This document shows, piece by piece, positions 34,971 through 43,198 of a stretch of DNA of 64,000 nt (position 1 is its first letter; the number at the start of each line of letters is the position of its first letter). The translations under genes and the position numbers were made by a program. This DNA comes from Lentzea fradiae. Its GTDB lineage: Bacteria; Actinomycetota; Actinomycetes; Mycobacteriales; Pseudonocardiaceae. The stretch is from NCBI RefSeq assembly GCF_900100955.1, contig NZ_FNCC01000006.1, positions 62,001 to 126,000 of the forward strand. Direction: 5' to 3'. A model generated the notes under the pieces. The model was not told where the DNA came from and did not search any database. It saw only the letters and a list, made by a program, of their open reading frames with translations.

Positions 34971-35015
34971 TCGGGGCAACAGGATTGAACCTGCGACCCC
35001 CCGCTCTCCAGTCGG
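34971..35015 (-). repeat. Duplicated 3' half of tRNA-Pro, probable attachment-site copy
   Basis: Bases 34971-35006 match 35087-35123, the 3' half of the intact tRNA-Pro (acceptor strand, T-arm, variable loop, anticodon 3' stem), over about 36 bases with one mismatch and one missing base. The 5' half of a tRNA is absent and the acceptor cannot pair, so it is not functional. Such direct copies of tRNA 3' ends form when an element integrates by site-specific recombination. The integrase remnant beside it supports this. Confidence 0.75.
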
Positions 35016-35046
35016 GGTGTCACCGAGCCCTGTGCTCACCTAAAGG

Positions 35047-35084
35047 AAGAGCCCTGACCAACGTTTCCGCTGGTCAGGGCTCTT
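35047..35084 (-). terminator. Terminator of tRNA-Pro
   Basis: Perfect 14-base arms (AAGAGCCCTGACCA and its complement) with a 10-base loop, three bases past the tRNA 3' end. Confidence 0.85.
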
Positions 35085-35086
35085 GA

Positions 35087-35160
35087 TCGGGGCGACAGGA
35101 TTTGAACCTGCGACCCCCCGCTCCCAAAGCGGGTGCGCTACCAAACTGCGCCACGCCCCG
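35087..35160 (-). tRNA. tRNA-Pro (anticodon TGG)
   Basis: Acceptor arms CGGGGCG/CGCCCCG with discriminator A, D-arm GCGCAGTTTGGTAGCGC, anticodon stem CCCGC/GCGGG around loop TTTGGGA with anticodon TGG, and T-arm with TTCAAAT. CCA is not encoded. All stems pair, so it is intact and has apparently been the target of integration. Confidence 0.95.
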
Positions 35161-35222
35161 GTTGCACCCACCTTACCGCCCTCCGCTAAGGTATTGACCG
35201 CAGCCCCACCAAGGGCGGCAAC

Positions 35223-35293
35223 GCGGGCGTAGCTCAATGGTAGAGCCCTAGTCTTCCAAACTAGCTACGCGGGTTCGATTCCCGTCGCCCGCT
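35223..35293 (+). tRNA. tRNA-Gly (anticodon TCC)
   Basis: Acceptor arms GCGGGCG/CGCCCGC with discriminator T, D-arm GCTCAATGGTAGAGC, anticodon stem CTAGT/ACTAG around loop CTTCCAA with anticodon TCC, and T-arm GCGGG-TTCGATT-CCCGT. CCA is not encoded. It is divergent from tRNA-Pro with 62 bases between. Confidence 0.95.
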
Positions 35294-35300
35294 CGCGACC

Positions 35301-35350
35301 GAGGCCGACGTGTGTCTGCGAAAAGCGCAGACCTTGTCGGCCTCTCGTCT
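35301..35350 (+). terminator. Terminator of tRNA-Gly
   Basis: Nine-base arms GAGGCCGAC and GTCGGCCTC enclose a second stem (TCTGCG ... CGCAGA), followed by TCGTCTTT. It begins seven bases past the tRNA. Confidence 0.85.
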
Positions 35351-35355
35351 TTCCT

Positions 35356-35402
35356 CTGGGGGGCCGAGCCCCCCAGACCCCCAGCCGGGGGCGAGCCCCC
35401 GG
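35356..35402. repeat. Two tandem GC hairpins
   Basis: CTGGGGGGC-CGA-GCCCCCCAG (35356-35376) and CCGGGGGC-GA-GCCCCCGG (35385-35402) follow the tRNA-Gly terminator. They could be back-up terminators or a small dispersed repeat. The stretch up to 35562 holds no gene that I can support. Confidence 0.6.
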
Positions 35403-35562
35403 ACCCCCATCTCCTGTGGCCGAGCCCATGGCCGACCCCCAATGGTCGAGTTCGTAGTGGTCCCGTGGTCGAGGTCGCAGTCGAGATCGTGGCGGGCCCG
35501 TGTTGAGGTCCTGGGGCGGCAGAATGAGGGCTGGGTGGAGTGGTGGCTGAGGTGGAGGTTTG

Positions 35563-35904
35563 GTGGACTTTCGGCTGGAGCAGGTTGTTGTCGACAGTGC
35601 TGAGCCTGGGCGGTTGGTTCGGTTTTGGGCCGGGTTGCTGGGTGGGGAGCCTGTTGAGCGGGATGGCGGGTGGGCCCACGTCGAGACGCCTGGTGGGGTT
35701 CGGATGGCGTTTCAGCCTGTGCCCGAGCGGAAAGATGTGAAGAACCGGGTGCATCTCGACTTCGTCGTCGAGGACATCGAGGCCGCTGTGGTGAAGGCGG
35801 TGAGTCTCGGGGCAGTTCGCGAAGGTGTGGTTGTCACCGACGCGAAGGGCAGTTTTCAGGTCATGCGGGACCCTGAGGGCAACGAGTTCTGCTTCGTGCG
35901 GTGA
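35563..35904 (+). CDS. VOC-superfamily (glyoxalase-like) protein
   Basis: A single-module vicinal-oxygen-chelate protein of 113 residues: EQVVVDSAEPGRLVRFWAGLLGGE at the start and MRDPEGNEFCFVR at the end are the usual beta-alpha-beta landmarks. HLDFVVEDIEAAV in the middle supplies the His, and the terminal Glu in DPEGNEFC supplies a metal ligand. It could be a lyase, dioxygenase-like or drug-binding protein; the substrate is unknown. GTG 35563 is preceded by GGTGGAGG; TTG 35560 is an alternative. Confidence 0.8.
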   Translation: MDFRLEQVVVDSAEPGRLVRFWAGLLGGEPVERDGGWAHVETPGGVRMAFQPVPERKDVKNRVHLDFVVEDIEAAVVKAVSLGAVREGVVVTDAKGSFQVMRDPEGNEFCFVR

Positions 35905-35906
35905 GG

Positions 35907-36023
35907 TCAGTGGAACGCGCGCCAGAGGGCCTCGCCGAAGCGGACCGCCAGGACCACCAGCAGGACGCCGATCGCGAAGCTGACGAGGCACCGGACGATC
36001 AGCAGCAGCTTGGCGCCCTTCAT
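35907..36023 (-). CDS. Small single-span membrane protein (38 residues)
   Basis: MKGAKLLLIVRCLVSFAIGVLLVVLAVRFGEALWRAFH: one hydrophobic helix with a positive N-terminus and amphipathic end. No clear ribosome site is present, so it is supported only by composition and by its fit between two genes. Function unknown. Confidence 0.45.
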   Translation of the reverse strand: MKGAKLLLIVRCLVSFAIGVLLVVLAVRFGEALWRAFH

Positions 36024-36087
36024 CCGGACATGGTCGGTCCCGCCCGGCGGCGGCACCAGGGTCCAACGGGCCCAATACGATGCGTGC

Positions 36088-36423
36088 GTGACCGACTGCC
36101 TGTTCTGCCGCATCGTCGCGGGTGAGATCCCGGCGACCGTCGTGACCGAGACCGAGACGACGCTCGCGTTCCGCGACATCGACCCCAAGGCGCCCACGCA
36201 CGTCCTGGTGATCCCCAAGGAGCACCACCGGGAGATCGGGGACGTCGAGCCGCAGCTCGCGGGGGAGATCCTCGCCACCGCGCACCAGGTCGCCAAGTCC
36301 GAGGGGATCGACGCCTCCGGCTACCGGCTCGTGTTCAACACCGGCGAGGACGGCGGCCAGACCGTCTTCCACGTGCACTGCCACGTGCTCGGCGGGCGCG
36401 GGCTCAGCTGGCCCCCGGGATAG
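36088..36423 (+). CDS. HIT-family nucleotide-binding hydrolase
   Basis: A histidine-triad protein of 111 residues: CLFCRIVAGEIPATVV at the N-terminus, DIDPKAPTHVLVIPKEH in the centre, and the active-site triad HVHCHVLGG near residues 97-105. HIT (Hint-type) enzymes cleave phosphoramidates of nucleotides such as AMP-lysine. The GTG at 36088 fits the MTDCLFC start; a longer frame has no family match. Its 3' end overlaps that of the convergent MBL gene by 20 bases. Confidence 0.92.
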   Translation: MTDCLFCRIVAGEIPATVVTETETTLAFRDIDPKAPTHVLVIPKEHHREIGDVEPQLAGEILATAHQVAKSEGIDASGYRLVFNTGEDGGQTVFHVHCHVLGGRGLSWPPG

Positions 36424-37012
36424 GCATCCGCCGCACGAACTCCGCGTCCACCGGGTCGCCGTGGCCCGGCACGACGACGCGCGGGTCCAGCTCCAGCAGG
36501 CGGTCCAGGACGGCACGCCAGTTCGACGGTGTGGCGTCCGGGCCCGCTTGGGCGGGCGCGCCCTGTTCGACCAAGTCGCCCGCGAAGACCACGCCGGCGT
36601 CCGGCACGTGCACGACGACGTCGTGCGAAGTGTGCGCGGGGCCGAAGTGGTGCAGGTCGACCCGGCGGCCGCCGACGTCCAGCGTGACGGTGTCGCGGAA
36701 CGTGTGTGTGGGTGCGACGAGCGTGCCGTTGAACGGTTCGTCGTAGTAGTGCGCGCGGTCGTCCAGCAGTGAGTCGTCGACAACGCAGTCCTCGTGCGCC
36801 CACACCTCGCAGGGCAGAAACGCCTCCGTGGCCAGGACGTGGTCGAAGTGGTTGTGCGTCAGCACGATCCGCGACGGGCTGATCTCCCGCGCCAGAGCCT
36901 GATCCATGCCGGAGTCCACCAGCAGCGCGTCGCCCGCTCCGGTGATGTAGCCGAGGGTCAGGTCCAGCTCGGCGTGCCGCCGCACGAACACGCCCGGTGC
37001 GATCTCGATCAC
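36404..37012 (-). CDS. MBL-fold metallo-hydrolase
   Basis: A metallo-beta-lactamase-fold hydrolase of 202 residues. Metal-binding motif THNHFDHV (HxHxDH-like, His and Asp), further His in AHTSHD, Asp in FAGDLVEQ and His in VPGHGDPV. Its glyoxalase II-like or quorum lactonase-like layout does not fix the substrate. The GTG at 37012 overlaps the end of comB in a GTGA arrangement, so it is translated with comB. Convergent with HIT. Confidence 0.9.
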   Translation of the reverse strand: MIEIAPGVFVRRHAELDLTLGYITGAGDALLVDSGMDQALAREISPSRIVLTHNHFDHVLATEAFLPCEVWAHEDCVVDDSLLDDRAHYYDEPFNGTLVAPTHTFRDTVTLDVGGRRVDLHHFGPAHTSHDVVVHVPDAGVVFAGDLVEQGAPAQAGPDATPSNWRAVLDRLLELDPRVVVPGHGDPVDAEFVRRMPIPGAS

Positions 37013-37689
37013 GCCGACTCCCGGAGCACGCCGTCGACGAGCACCGGGACGGCGGCGCTGACGCCGATCTCGACGGCCAGGTCCACGTCCGCCGCGTGTC
37101 CGCCGTGGATCAGCTCCTGGCCCGACCCGCACTCCCGCACGGCCGCCGCCACGTCGGTGTTCCGGAACGCCGTGACCGCGAGCAGGGCCTCGGCCGATGC
37201 CTTGCCGTCCAACGCCGCCAGCACCGCGCCCGCGCCCAGGTAGTCCTCGACGCACGGCCGCAACGGCCCGAACTCGCGTGGTCCCGACCGCAGGACGTCG
37301 AGGCCCCAGCGCTCCCCACCGGGCACCACGCCGATCGTCTCGCCCAGCTCGGCGGCCCGCCTGGCCACCGCCTCGGCGTTGCGCAGGCACGCGGCGAGGA
37401 CGTGCCTGCCGGTGCGTGCCGCGAGCGCGCACAGGTTCGACCCGTTCGGCGACGGCAGCTCGACCAGGCCGGTGGCGTCCACGAGCGACGCCGGGCGCAG
37501 CGTCCTGCCCGACTCCGGCCGCCACTCGGACGGCCGCACCTGGCCGCCGTTGCCGACCACCAGGTCGACGGACGTCGTGAACGACAGCACGTCGACGATG
37601 ACCAGCACGTCGCAGTCCCGCAGCGCCGTGACGCCTTCCGGCCCCCACTCCAGCCTCAGCTGGTACCCCTCCTGGCTGAACACACCCAC
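37009..37689 (-). CDS. comB: 2-phosphosulfolactate phosphatase-like (ComB) protein
   Basis: A 226-residue ComB-family protein: CDVLVIVDVLSFTTSVDLVV near residues 26-45 and SPNGSNLCALA around 80-90 are family hallmarks. ComB dephosphorylates 2-phosphosulfolactate in coenzyme M synthesis in archaea; in actinobacteria the real substrate is unknown. It is divergent from rpiB (20 bases between starts) and overlaps the MBL gene. Confidence 0.85.
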   Translation of the reverse strand: MGVFSQEGYQLRLEWGPEGVTALRDCDVLVIVDVLSFTTSVDLVVGNGGQVRPSEWRPESGRTLRPASLVDATGLVELPSPNGSNLCALAARTGRHVLAACLRNAEAVARRAAELGETIGVVPGGERWGLDVLRSGPREFGPLRPCVEDYLGAGAVLAALDGKASAEALLAVTAFRNTDVAAAVRECGSGQELIHGGHAADVDLAVEIGVSAAVPVLVDGVLRESA

Positions 37690-37709
37690 CAGCGTGTCAG
37701 ACTCGTGAC

Positions 37710-38171
37710 GTGCGCGTTTACTTGGCAGCAGACCACGCGGGCTTCGAGCTGAAGGCCCACCTGTCCACCGCTCTCAAGGAGCAGGGTTACGAGGTCGTGG
37801 ACGTCGGCGCCCACACCTACGACGCGCAGGACGACTACGTCTCGTTCTGCACCGACGCCGCCGAGCGGGTCGTCGCCGACCCCGGCAGCCTCGGCGTGGT
37901 GATCGGCGGTTCCGGCAACGGCGAGCAGATCGCCGCCAACAAGGTGAAGGGCGCCCGCGCCGCACTGGCGTGGAACGTCTCCACCGCCCAGCTCGCCCGT
38001 GAGCACAACGACGCCCTGCTCGTGGGCATCGGCGCCCGCCAGCACACCACCGAGGAGGCGACCGAGATCGTCTCGGCGTTCCTCAAGACGCCGTTCTCCG
38101 GCGAGCCGCGGCACCAGCGCCGCATCGACCTGGTCAGCGCGTACGAGAACAGCTCAGCCGAGAGTGCCTGA
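37710..38171 (+). CDS. rpiB: Ribose-5-phosphate isomerase B
   Basis: Interconverts ribose-5-phosphate and ribulose-5-phosphate in the pentose phosphate pathway. The 153-residue protein has YLAADHAGFELKAHL at the N-terminus, the substrate loop GGSGNGEQIAANK (residues 69-81) and the HNDALLVGIGAR segment. Like the mycobacterial enzyme, a Ser occupies the position of the catalytic Cys of E. coli RpiB (the loop GGSGNG), so a different base such as Glu is used in that subgroup. GTG 37710 starts it. Its stop overlaps the nei start, and this rpiB-nei pair is the same as Rv2465c-Rv2464c. Confidence 0.95.
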   Translation: MRVYLAADHAGFELKAHLSTALKEQGYEVVDVGAHTYDAQDDYVSFCTDAAERVVADPGSLGVVIGGSGNGEQIAANKVKGARAALAWNVSTAQLAREHNDALLVGIGARQHTTEEATEIVSAFLKTPFSGEPRHQRRIDLVSAYENSSAESA

Positions 38172-38964
38172 GGGCCACACGCTGCATCGCCTCGCGCGGC
38201 TGCACCAACGCAGGTTCGCGGGCAGGCCGGTGTCCGTCAGCAGTCCACAGGGACGCTTCTCGGCGTCCCTCGTGGACGGCCGCAAGCTCATCCGTGCCGA
38301 AGCGCACGGCAAGCACCTCTTCCACGTGTACGGACCGGACGCGATCGTGCACGTCCACCTCGGCCTCTACGGAACGTTCACCGAGGCGCCGCTGCCGGTG
38401 CTGCCGCCCGTCGGCCAGGTCCGCATGCGGATGGCCGGCGAGACGCACTGGACGGACCTGCGCGGCCCGACGGCATGCGAGGTGCTGAACAAGGCCGAGG
38501 TCAAGGCCGTCCGGGACAGGCTGGGGCCGGACCCGCTGCGCCGTGACGCCGACCCGGACCTCGCCTACCAGCGGATCATCCGGTCGAAGCAGCCGCTCGC
38601 CGTGCTGCTGATGGACCAGAAGGTGCTCGCGGGCGTGGGCAACGTCTACCGCGCCGAGGTGCTGTTCCGGCACAACGTGAACCCCATGCTGCCCGGCGCC
38701 GGGGTGAGCCGGGAGCTGTGGGACGCGATCTGGGCGGACCTCGTCGTGCTCATGAAGGACGGCGTGAAGGTCGGGCAGATCAACACCGTCCGGCCGGAGC
38801 ACCTGCCGAAGGCGATGGGACGTGCGCCGCGCGTGGATCGGCACGGCGGTGAGGTGTACGTCTACCGCCGTGCCGGGGAACAGTGCTTCGTCTGCGGCAC
38901 CGAGGTGCTGACCACCGCGCTGGCGGCCCGCAACCTCTTCTGGTGCCCGGTCTGCCAGGTCTAG
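38164..38964 (+). CDS. nei: Fpg/Nei-family DNA glycosylase (Nei1-like)
   Basis: A base-excision DNA repair glycosylase of 266 residues. After the start Met is removed, Pro2 and Glu3 (PEGHTLHRLARLHQRRFAG) are the catalytic residues. A helix-two-turn-helix and C4 zinc finger (CFVCGTEV ... CPVCQV) lie at the C-terminus. It closely resembles mycobacterial Nei1 (Rv2464c), including the opening and the KHLFHVY ... VHVHLGLYGTF part. GTG 38164 is certain since PEG must follow the first codon. It overlaps the rpiB end by eight bases. Confidence 0.95.
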   Translation: MPEGHTLHRLARLHQRRFAGRPVSVSSPQGRFSASLVDGRKLIRAEAHGKHLFHVYGPDAIVHVHLGLYGTFTEAPLPVLPPVGQVRMRMAGETHWTDLRGPTACEVLNKAEVKAVRDRLGPDPLRRDADPDLAYQRIIRSKQPLAVLLMDQKVLAGVGNVYRAEVLFRHNVNPMLPGAGVSRELWDAIWADLVVLMKDGVKVGQINTVRPEHLPKAMGRAPRVDRHGGEVYVYRRAGEQCFVCGTEVLTTALAARNLFWCPVCQV

Positions 38965-39698
38965 AAGTCGAACCCGCCCATGTCGCCGAAGTCGAACCCG
39001 CCTCCGGCGTCACCCATGTCGGCGCCACCCATGTCGCCCATCCCCATGTCCCCCATGCCCATGTCGCCCATGTCGCCCATGCCCATGTCGCCGACGCCGT
39101 GCATGCCCGAGAACATGGCGTCCATCAGCAGGAACGTGCCCACACCCCAGGCGCCGGCGACGAGCGCGGGCTTCCACCACGGCTCGGAGTACCAGCCCCG
39201 CGGCACCGGGCGTCCCGCGACCATGCCGCCGGGGTAGTAGTACGGCGTGCCCGAACCGGACTGCGGCGACGCCGCGTACTGGTGGCCCTGGACGGTGACC
39301 TGGCGGTCCTCGCTGACGGCACCGGCCTGCTTCTGGCCGGCGATCTCGGGCAGCGCGGGACCGGGGTCCATGCCCATCGCCTCACGGGCCGCGCGCACGT
39401 AGTGCAGGCCCTCCATCGCGGTCTGGGTGACCAGCCGGGCCTGCGGGATCGTGCGGGCCTGCTCCATCTGGGACCCGGCCGCGGTGAAGCGCTCGGAGGC
39501 GTCCGCCAGCGCCTGGGTCGAGGCGGTGTTGCTGCCCGTGAGGCTCATCACCTGCCCACCGAGACGCTCGACCCACCGGCGTGCCTCCGCCTTGGCGTCA
39601 TCGAGCTCCCGCGCCTTGCGCGCGTTGCTCTGGCTGACCAGGTAGAACACACCCGCGACCAGCAGTACCAGCACTACGACCCACACGATCGTGCCCAC
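38961..39698 (-). CDS. Membrane protein with Met-Gly-Asp-rich tail
   Basis: Function not recognised. The 245-residue protein begins with a membrane span (VGTIVWVVVLVLLVAGVFYLV), continues with a charged coiled coil (about 20-110), a segment with a possible second span (KPALVAGAWGVGTFLLMDAMF), and ends in about 45 residues made of GDMG, MGDMG and similar repeats, then FDFGDMGGFDF. The coil region resembles DUF1542-like proteins of actinobacteria. The GTG at 39698 is preferred, with GGGAGG seven bases upstream; a TTG at 39713 lies in the ribosome site. The stop overlaps the nei stop. Confidence 0.75.
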   Translation of the reverse strand: MGTIVWVVVLVLLVAGVFYLVSQSNARKARELDDAKAEARRWVERLGGQVMSLTGSNTASTQALADASERFTAAGSQMEQARTIPQARLVTQTAMEGLHYVRAAREAMGMDPGPALPEIAGQKQAGAVSEDRQVTVQGHQYAASPQSGSGTPYYYPGGMVAGRPVPRGWYSEPWWKPALVAGAWGVGTFLLMDAMFSGMHGVGDMGMGDMGDMGMGDMGMGDMGGADMGDAGGGFDFGDMGGFDF

Positions 39699-39755
39699 GG
39701 CTTTACCTCCCAAAGCAGGTGAACCGTCAACGTGTGAACGCCGGTCGTAGTTCCG

Positions 39756-40967
39756 TCAGAACACCTCCGGGCAATGCGGGACCTGGTCTCCGAGGAACGC
39801 CAGCGACAACGCGTCCACATGCCCGGCCGTGTGCTCGGCGACCCGGTGTGCCCGCCTGAGCAGGGAAAGCCTTGCGCCACCGAGGTAGGCGCTGCCGAGC
39901 GCGGCGACGTCGAGCGAGACGTCCGCCGGGTCGTCGGTCCGCGTGACGATCGCCTCACCGGCCTTCACCGTGAGACGCCAGCGACCCGCGTTCCACGGGC
40001 ACAGCTCGTCCGCGACCTCCAGCACGCTGTCCACATCGGACGAGTAGCGGCGCAGCGGCAGCGCCTTCTTCACGTCGACGATCCGCAGCCACAGCGCGTC
40101 GGTCATCTCCCGCACGACCTTCCGCGGGTTGTCGACCATGTGCAGGATCGGGTCGTCCGCGGCGGTGTAGAACGAGATGCTGCCCGCGAGGTCGAGGTCC
40201 AGCAGGAACCGGTAGAGGTCCGCGTACGCCTGCTCGGTCTCGCACACCAGCTCCCGGACGTGCAGCGCGTGCTTGGGCCCGCCGCTGTCGCCGTCGCGCT
40301 TCACCCGGAACACCACATAGCCCTCGGGGTGCAGGCAGTAGCGGAAGGCGCTGAGGCCGCCCCGGTCGCTCTCGGAGTCGGCGAGGTGGACGTCCCACGT
40401 GCCCTCGACCCGGCTCAGCCAGCCGACCCGCGTGCGCCGCACCCGGTCGTGCACCTCGCGCATGAACGGCATGGCCTCCTCGCGGGTGACCTGCCGAATG
40501 CGGGCGGGGCTCACGGGCACGCCGGGGTGGAACGGCATCCGCGTCGGCATCGTCAGCTTCGACAGCCCCGACGCGTACTCGCCGTAGCCGAACCGGCGGT
40601 AGATGCCGCCCTCCGACGCCCACAGGATCGACATCGACTCACCGGCGTCGCGGATGCTGTGCAGCTGCGTCTTCATCAGCAACGAGGCCGCGCCACGGCG
40701 GCGGTTGCCCGGTTTCACGCCCACGGCCGTCACGGCACCGACAGGCGCTTGGACGCCGCCGGGCACGGTCAGCTCGCGGGTGAGGACGCCGCCGGTGCCG
40801 ATCATCTCGTCGCCGTCGAACACCGCGTGCGCGCGGTCGAGTTCCAGGACCTTGAGCCACTTCTGCTCCTCGACGGGTTCGTCGAGGAACGACCACGCGA
40901 ACACCCGGTTGAAGTCCGGGAAGTCGGCGGTGCCGATGGTCCTGATGCTCAGCGCCGAGTCAGCCAT
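39756..40967 (-). CDS. eis: Eis-like N-acetyltransferase
   Basis: A GNAT-superfamily enzyme of 403 residues with the Eis layout: an N-terminal GNAT domain with the acetyl-CoA loop VGVKPGNRRRGAASLLM (about 82-98), a second GNAT-like domain, and a C-terminal SCP2-like domain (about 290-403) ending in a free carboxylate that acts as base in homologues. Eis acetylates aminoglycosides at several amines in mycobacteria; other members act on arylalkylamines or lysines. The true substrate here is unknown. ATG 40967. A single gene convergent with nothing; ALDH lies upstream on the same strand. Confidence 0.9.
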   Translation of the reverse strand: MADSALSIRTIGTADFPDFNRVFAWSFLDEPVEEQKWLKVLELDRAHAVFDGDEMIGTGGVLTRELTVPGGVQAPVGAVTAVGVKPGNRRRGAASLLMKTQLHSIRDAGESMSILWASEGGIYRRFGYGEYASGLSKLTMPTRMPFHPGVPVSPARIRQVTREEAMPFMREVHDRVRRTRVGWLSRVEGTWDVHLADSESDRGGLSAFRYCLHPEGYVVFRVKRDGDSGGPKHALHVRELVCETEQAYADLYRFLLDLDLAGSISFYTAADDPILHMVDNPRKVVREMTDALWLRIVDVKKALPLRRYSSDVDSVLEVADELCPWNAGRWRLTVKAGEAIVTRTDDPADVSLDVAALGSAYLGGARLSLLRRAHRVAEHTAGHVDALSLAFLGDQVPHCPEVF

Positions 40968-41007
40968 GGCCCAGTGATACGCCGCCCCGGCGCCGCGCGC
41001 AGCTCAA

Positions 41008-42360
41008 TTACCGCTGGATCGACTTGATCTCGCAGAACTCGTCGAGCCCGAACCTGCCGAACTCGCGGCCGTTGCCCGACTGCCGGTAGCCGCCGAACGG
41101 CGCGCTGGTGTTGAACGCGGCGCCGTTGATGTCGACCTGCCCGGTGCGCAGCCGCCTGGCGACCCGCATCGCCCGATCGGTGTCCGCGGAGAACACCGCA
41201 CCCGCGAGGCCGTAGATCGTGGAGTTCGCGATGCGCACCGCGTCGTCCTCGTCCGCGTACGGCATGACCGACAGCACCGGGCCGAAGATCTCCTCCTGCG
41301 CGATGGTCATCTCCGGCGTGACGCCGCCGAACACCGTCGGCGCGACGTAGAAGCCCTGCGGCAGCGGCGCGTCCGGCCCACCGGCGGCGAGCGTCGCGCC
41401 CTCCTCGATGCCCTTGCGGATGTACCCGACGACGCGGTCCCGCTGCGCCGCCGACACGGCAGGCCCGATGCGCGTGGACGGCTCGGCGGGGTCGGCGGGC
41501 GTGTACTTCGCCGCGGCCTGGGCGGCCAGCCCGACGGCCTCGTCGTGCCGGTCGGCGGGCACCAGCAGCCGGGTCCACGCGCTGCACGCCTGGCCGTTGT
41601 TCATGAACGAGTTGGCGACGGCGATCTTCACCGCCCGCCCGAGGTCGGCGTCGTCGAGCACGACGCACGCCGACTTGCCGCCCAGCTCCAGCGCCACCCG
41701 CTTGACCGTCTCGGCCGCCACCGCCGACACCCGCCGCCCGGCCCTGGTCGAGCCGGTGAACGAGACCATGTCGACGTCCGGGTGCGCCGCCAGCGCCTCC
41801 CCGACGACCGGACCGGTGCCGTGGACCAGTCCGAACACGCCCTCGGGCACAGCCGCGGCGACGACCTCGGCGAGCAGGTCGGCGGTGCCGGGCGCGAGCT
41901 CGCTCGGCTTGAGCACCACGGTGTTGCCCGCGGCGAGCGCCGGGACGACCTTCGCGACCATCTGCTGCAACGGGAAGTTCCACGGCGTGATCGCCGCGAC
42001 GACCCCGACCGGCTCGCGGAAGACCAGCGAGCCGCCGATCTCCTCGGGCTCGAAGTAACCGCCCTCCAGCACGGCCGCGACGCCCTCCGCGATGGCGATG
42101 GGGTTCGTGACCTGCACCTTCTGACTGAAGGTGAGCGGCGTGCCCATCTCGCGGGTCATCGTCCGAGCCAGCTCGTCAGCGCGGTCCTTCAGGCCGTCGA
42201 TGATCGTGCGGACGGCCTTGGCGCGCTCGTCCACAGAGGTCTGCGACCACGCCGGGAAGGCCGCGACCGCCGCGGCCACGGCCGCGTCGACGTCGGCCGG
42301 TGTGCCCTCGGCGACGGTGCCGACGACTTCCTCGGTGGCGGGGTTGACGACCTCGATCAC
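41008..42360 (-). CDS. NAD(P)-dependent aldehyde dehydrogenase
   Basis: Oxidises an aldehyde to its acid with NAD or NADP. Key parts: ITPWNFP (124-130), FTGSTRAGR cofactor loop (201-209), base Glu225 in LELGGKS and nucleophile Cys259 in NNGQACSAW. At 450 residues it is about 30 shorter than most relatives, mainly at the N-terminus, but all catalytic residues are present. A near-symmetric TGTGACA ... TGTCACA pair lies just before it. The substrate is unknown. Confidence 0.95.
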   Translation of the reverse strand: MIEVVNPATEEVVGTVAEGTPADVDAAVAAAVAAFPAWSQTSVDERAKAVRTIIDGLKDRADELARTMTREMGTPLTFSQKVQVTNPIAIAEGVAAVLEGGYFEPEEIGGSLVFREPVGVVAAITPWNFPLQQMVAKVVPALAAGNTVVLKPSELAPGTADLLAEVVAAAVPEGVFGLVHGTGPVVGEALAAHPDVDMVSFTGSTRAGRRVSAVAAETVKRVALELGGKSACVVLDDADLGRAVKIAVANSFMNNGQACSAWTRLLVPADRHDEAVGLAAQAAAKYTPADPAEPSTRIGPAVSAAQRDRVVGYIRKGIEEGATLAAGGPDAPLPQGFYVAPTVFGGVTPEMTIAQEEIFGPVLSVMPYADEDDAVRIANSTIYGLAGAVFSADTDRAMRVARRLRTGQVDINGAAFNTSAPFGGYRQSGNGREFGRFGLDEFCEIKSIQR

Positions 42361-42384
42361 GAGAGCCCTCCAGGCGGGACGCTA

Positions 42385-42427
42385 GATGTGACACTTGGGG
42401 CGGTGATGAGGTCCAGGGTGTCACATC
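42385..42427. promoter_or_regulatory. Paired sites TGTGACA and TGTCACA before the ALDH gene
   Basis: Perfect 10-base inverted arms (GATGTGACAC and GTGTCACATC) with 23 bases between. Each arm contains a TGT-N-ACA palindrome, with centres 33 bases apart, about three helical turns. They are likely operators for a GntR-, TetR- or similar dimer pair. They lie 25-67 bases upstream of the start. Confidence 0.55.
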
Positions 42428-42589
42428 GTGGCGCCGGGGTCACGTCCACCGGGGCAGAGGCAGGCGGGCAGCGGCGAGACGGCAGTGGCGCCGCCCCCGG
42501 TCACGGAGACCGGGCACGGCGCCACTCGCGCTCGACGAGGTGGTGCGCCCTGTCCCCAGGACGTCGGCGACCACCCCTGACGACAACGC

Positions 42590-43198
42590 TCAGCTGAAGT
42601 CCAGCTCGCCCGTCCTGGTCCGCTTGAGCTCGAAGAAGTACGGGTAGCCGGCGAGCAGCCGGGAGCCGTCGAAGATGCGGCCGGCCTCCTCGCCCCGCGG
42701 GATCTTGGTGAGCACCGGGCCGAAGAACGCCACGCCGTCGATGTGGATGGTCGGCGTGCCGACGTCCATGCCGACCGGGTCCATGCCGCGGTGGTGGCTC
42801 GCCTTCAGCTCCTCGTCGTACTCGGTCGAGCCCGCCGCCTCCGCCAGCTCCGCCGGCAGGTCCGCGTCGGCCAGCGCCAGCTTGATGACCTCGGTGAAGT
42901 CCTGGTTGCCCTCGTTGTGGATGCGCGTGCCCATCGCGGTGTACAGCTTCGGCAGCACCTCGTTGCCGAACTTCTGCTCCGCCGCGATGGCGACGCGCAC
43001 CGGGCCCCAGCCCTTGGTCATGAGCTCCTTGTACTGCTCGGGCAGGTCACGGCCCTCGTTCAGCACGGCGAGGCTCATCACGTGGAAGCTGAGGTCGATG
43101 TCGCGGACCTTCTCCACCTCGAGGATCCACCGGGAGGTGATCCAGGCGAACGGACAGAGAGGGTCGAAGTAGAAGTCGACCTTCGCCTTGTCGGCCAT
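42590..43198 (-). CDS. DsbA-family mycothiol-dependent oxidoreductase (Rv2466c-like)
   Basis: A thioredoxin-fold protein of 202 residues whose best relative by eye is mycobacterial Rv2466c, a mycothiol-dependent nitroreductase/reductase: [66 protein letters not shown] are closely matched. The active site here is CPFA (residues 15-18), not CPWC: the resolving Cys is replaced by Ala. A monothiol mechanism with mycothiol may be used. ATG 43198 with AAAGGG upstream. Divergent from pepN as Rv2466c is from Rv2467. Confidence 0.92.
   Translation of the reverse strand: MADKAKVDFYFDPLCPFAWITSRWILEVEKVRDIDLSFHVMSLAVLNEGRDLPEQYKELMTKGWGPVRVAIAAEQKFGNEVLPKLYTAMGTRIHNEGNQDFTEVIKLALADADLPAELAEAAGSTEYDEELKASHHRGMDPVGMDVGTPTIHIDGVAFFGPVLTKIPRGEEAGRIFDGSRLLAGYPYFFELKRTRTGELDFS

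Noticed and set aside
42385..42427. CRP-type site TGTGA ... TCACA
   Set aside because: The halves are 29 bases apart instead of six, so a single CRP dimer cannot bind both.
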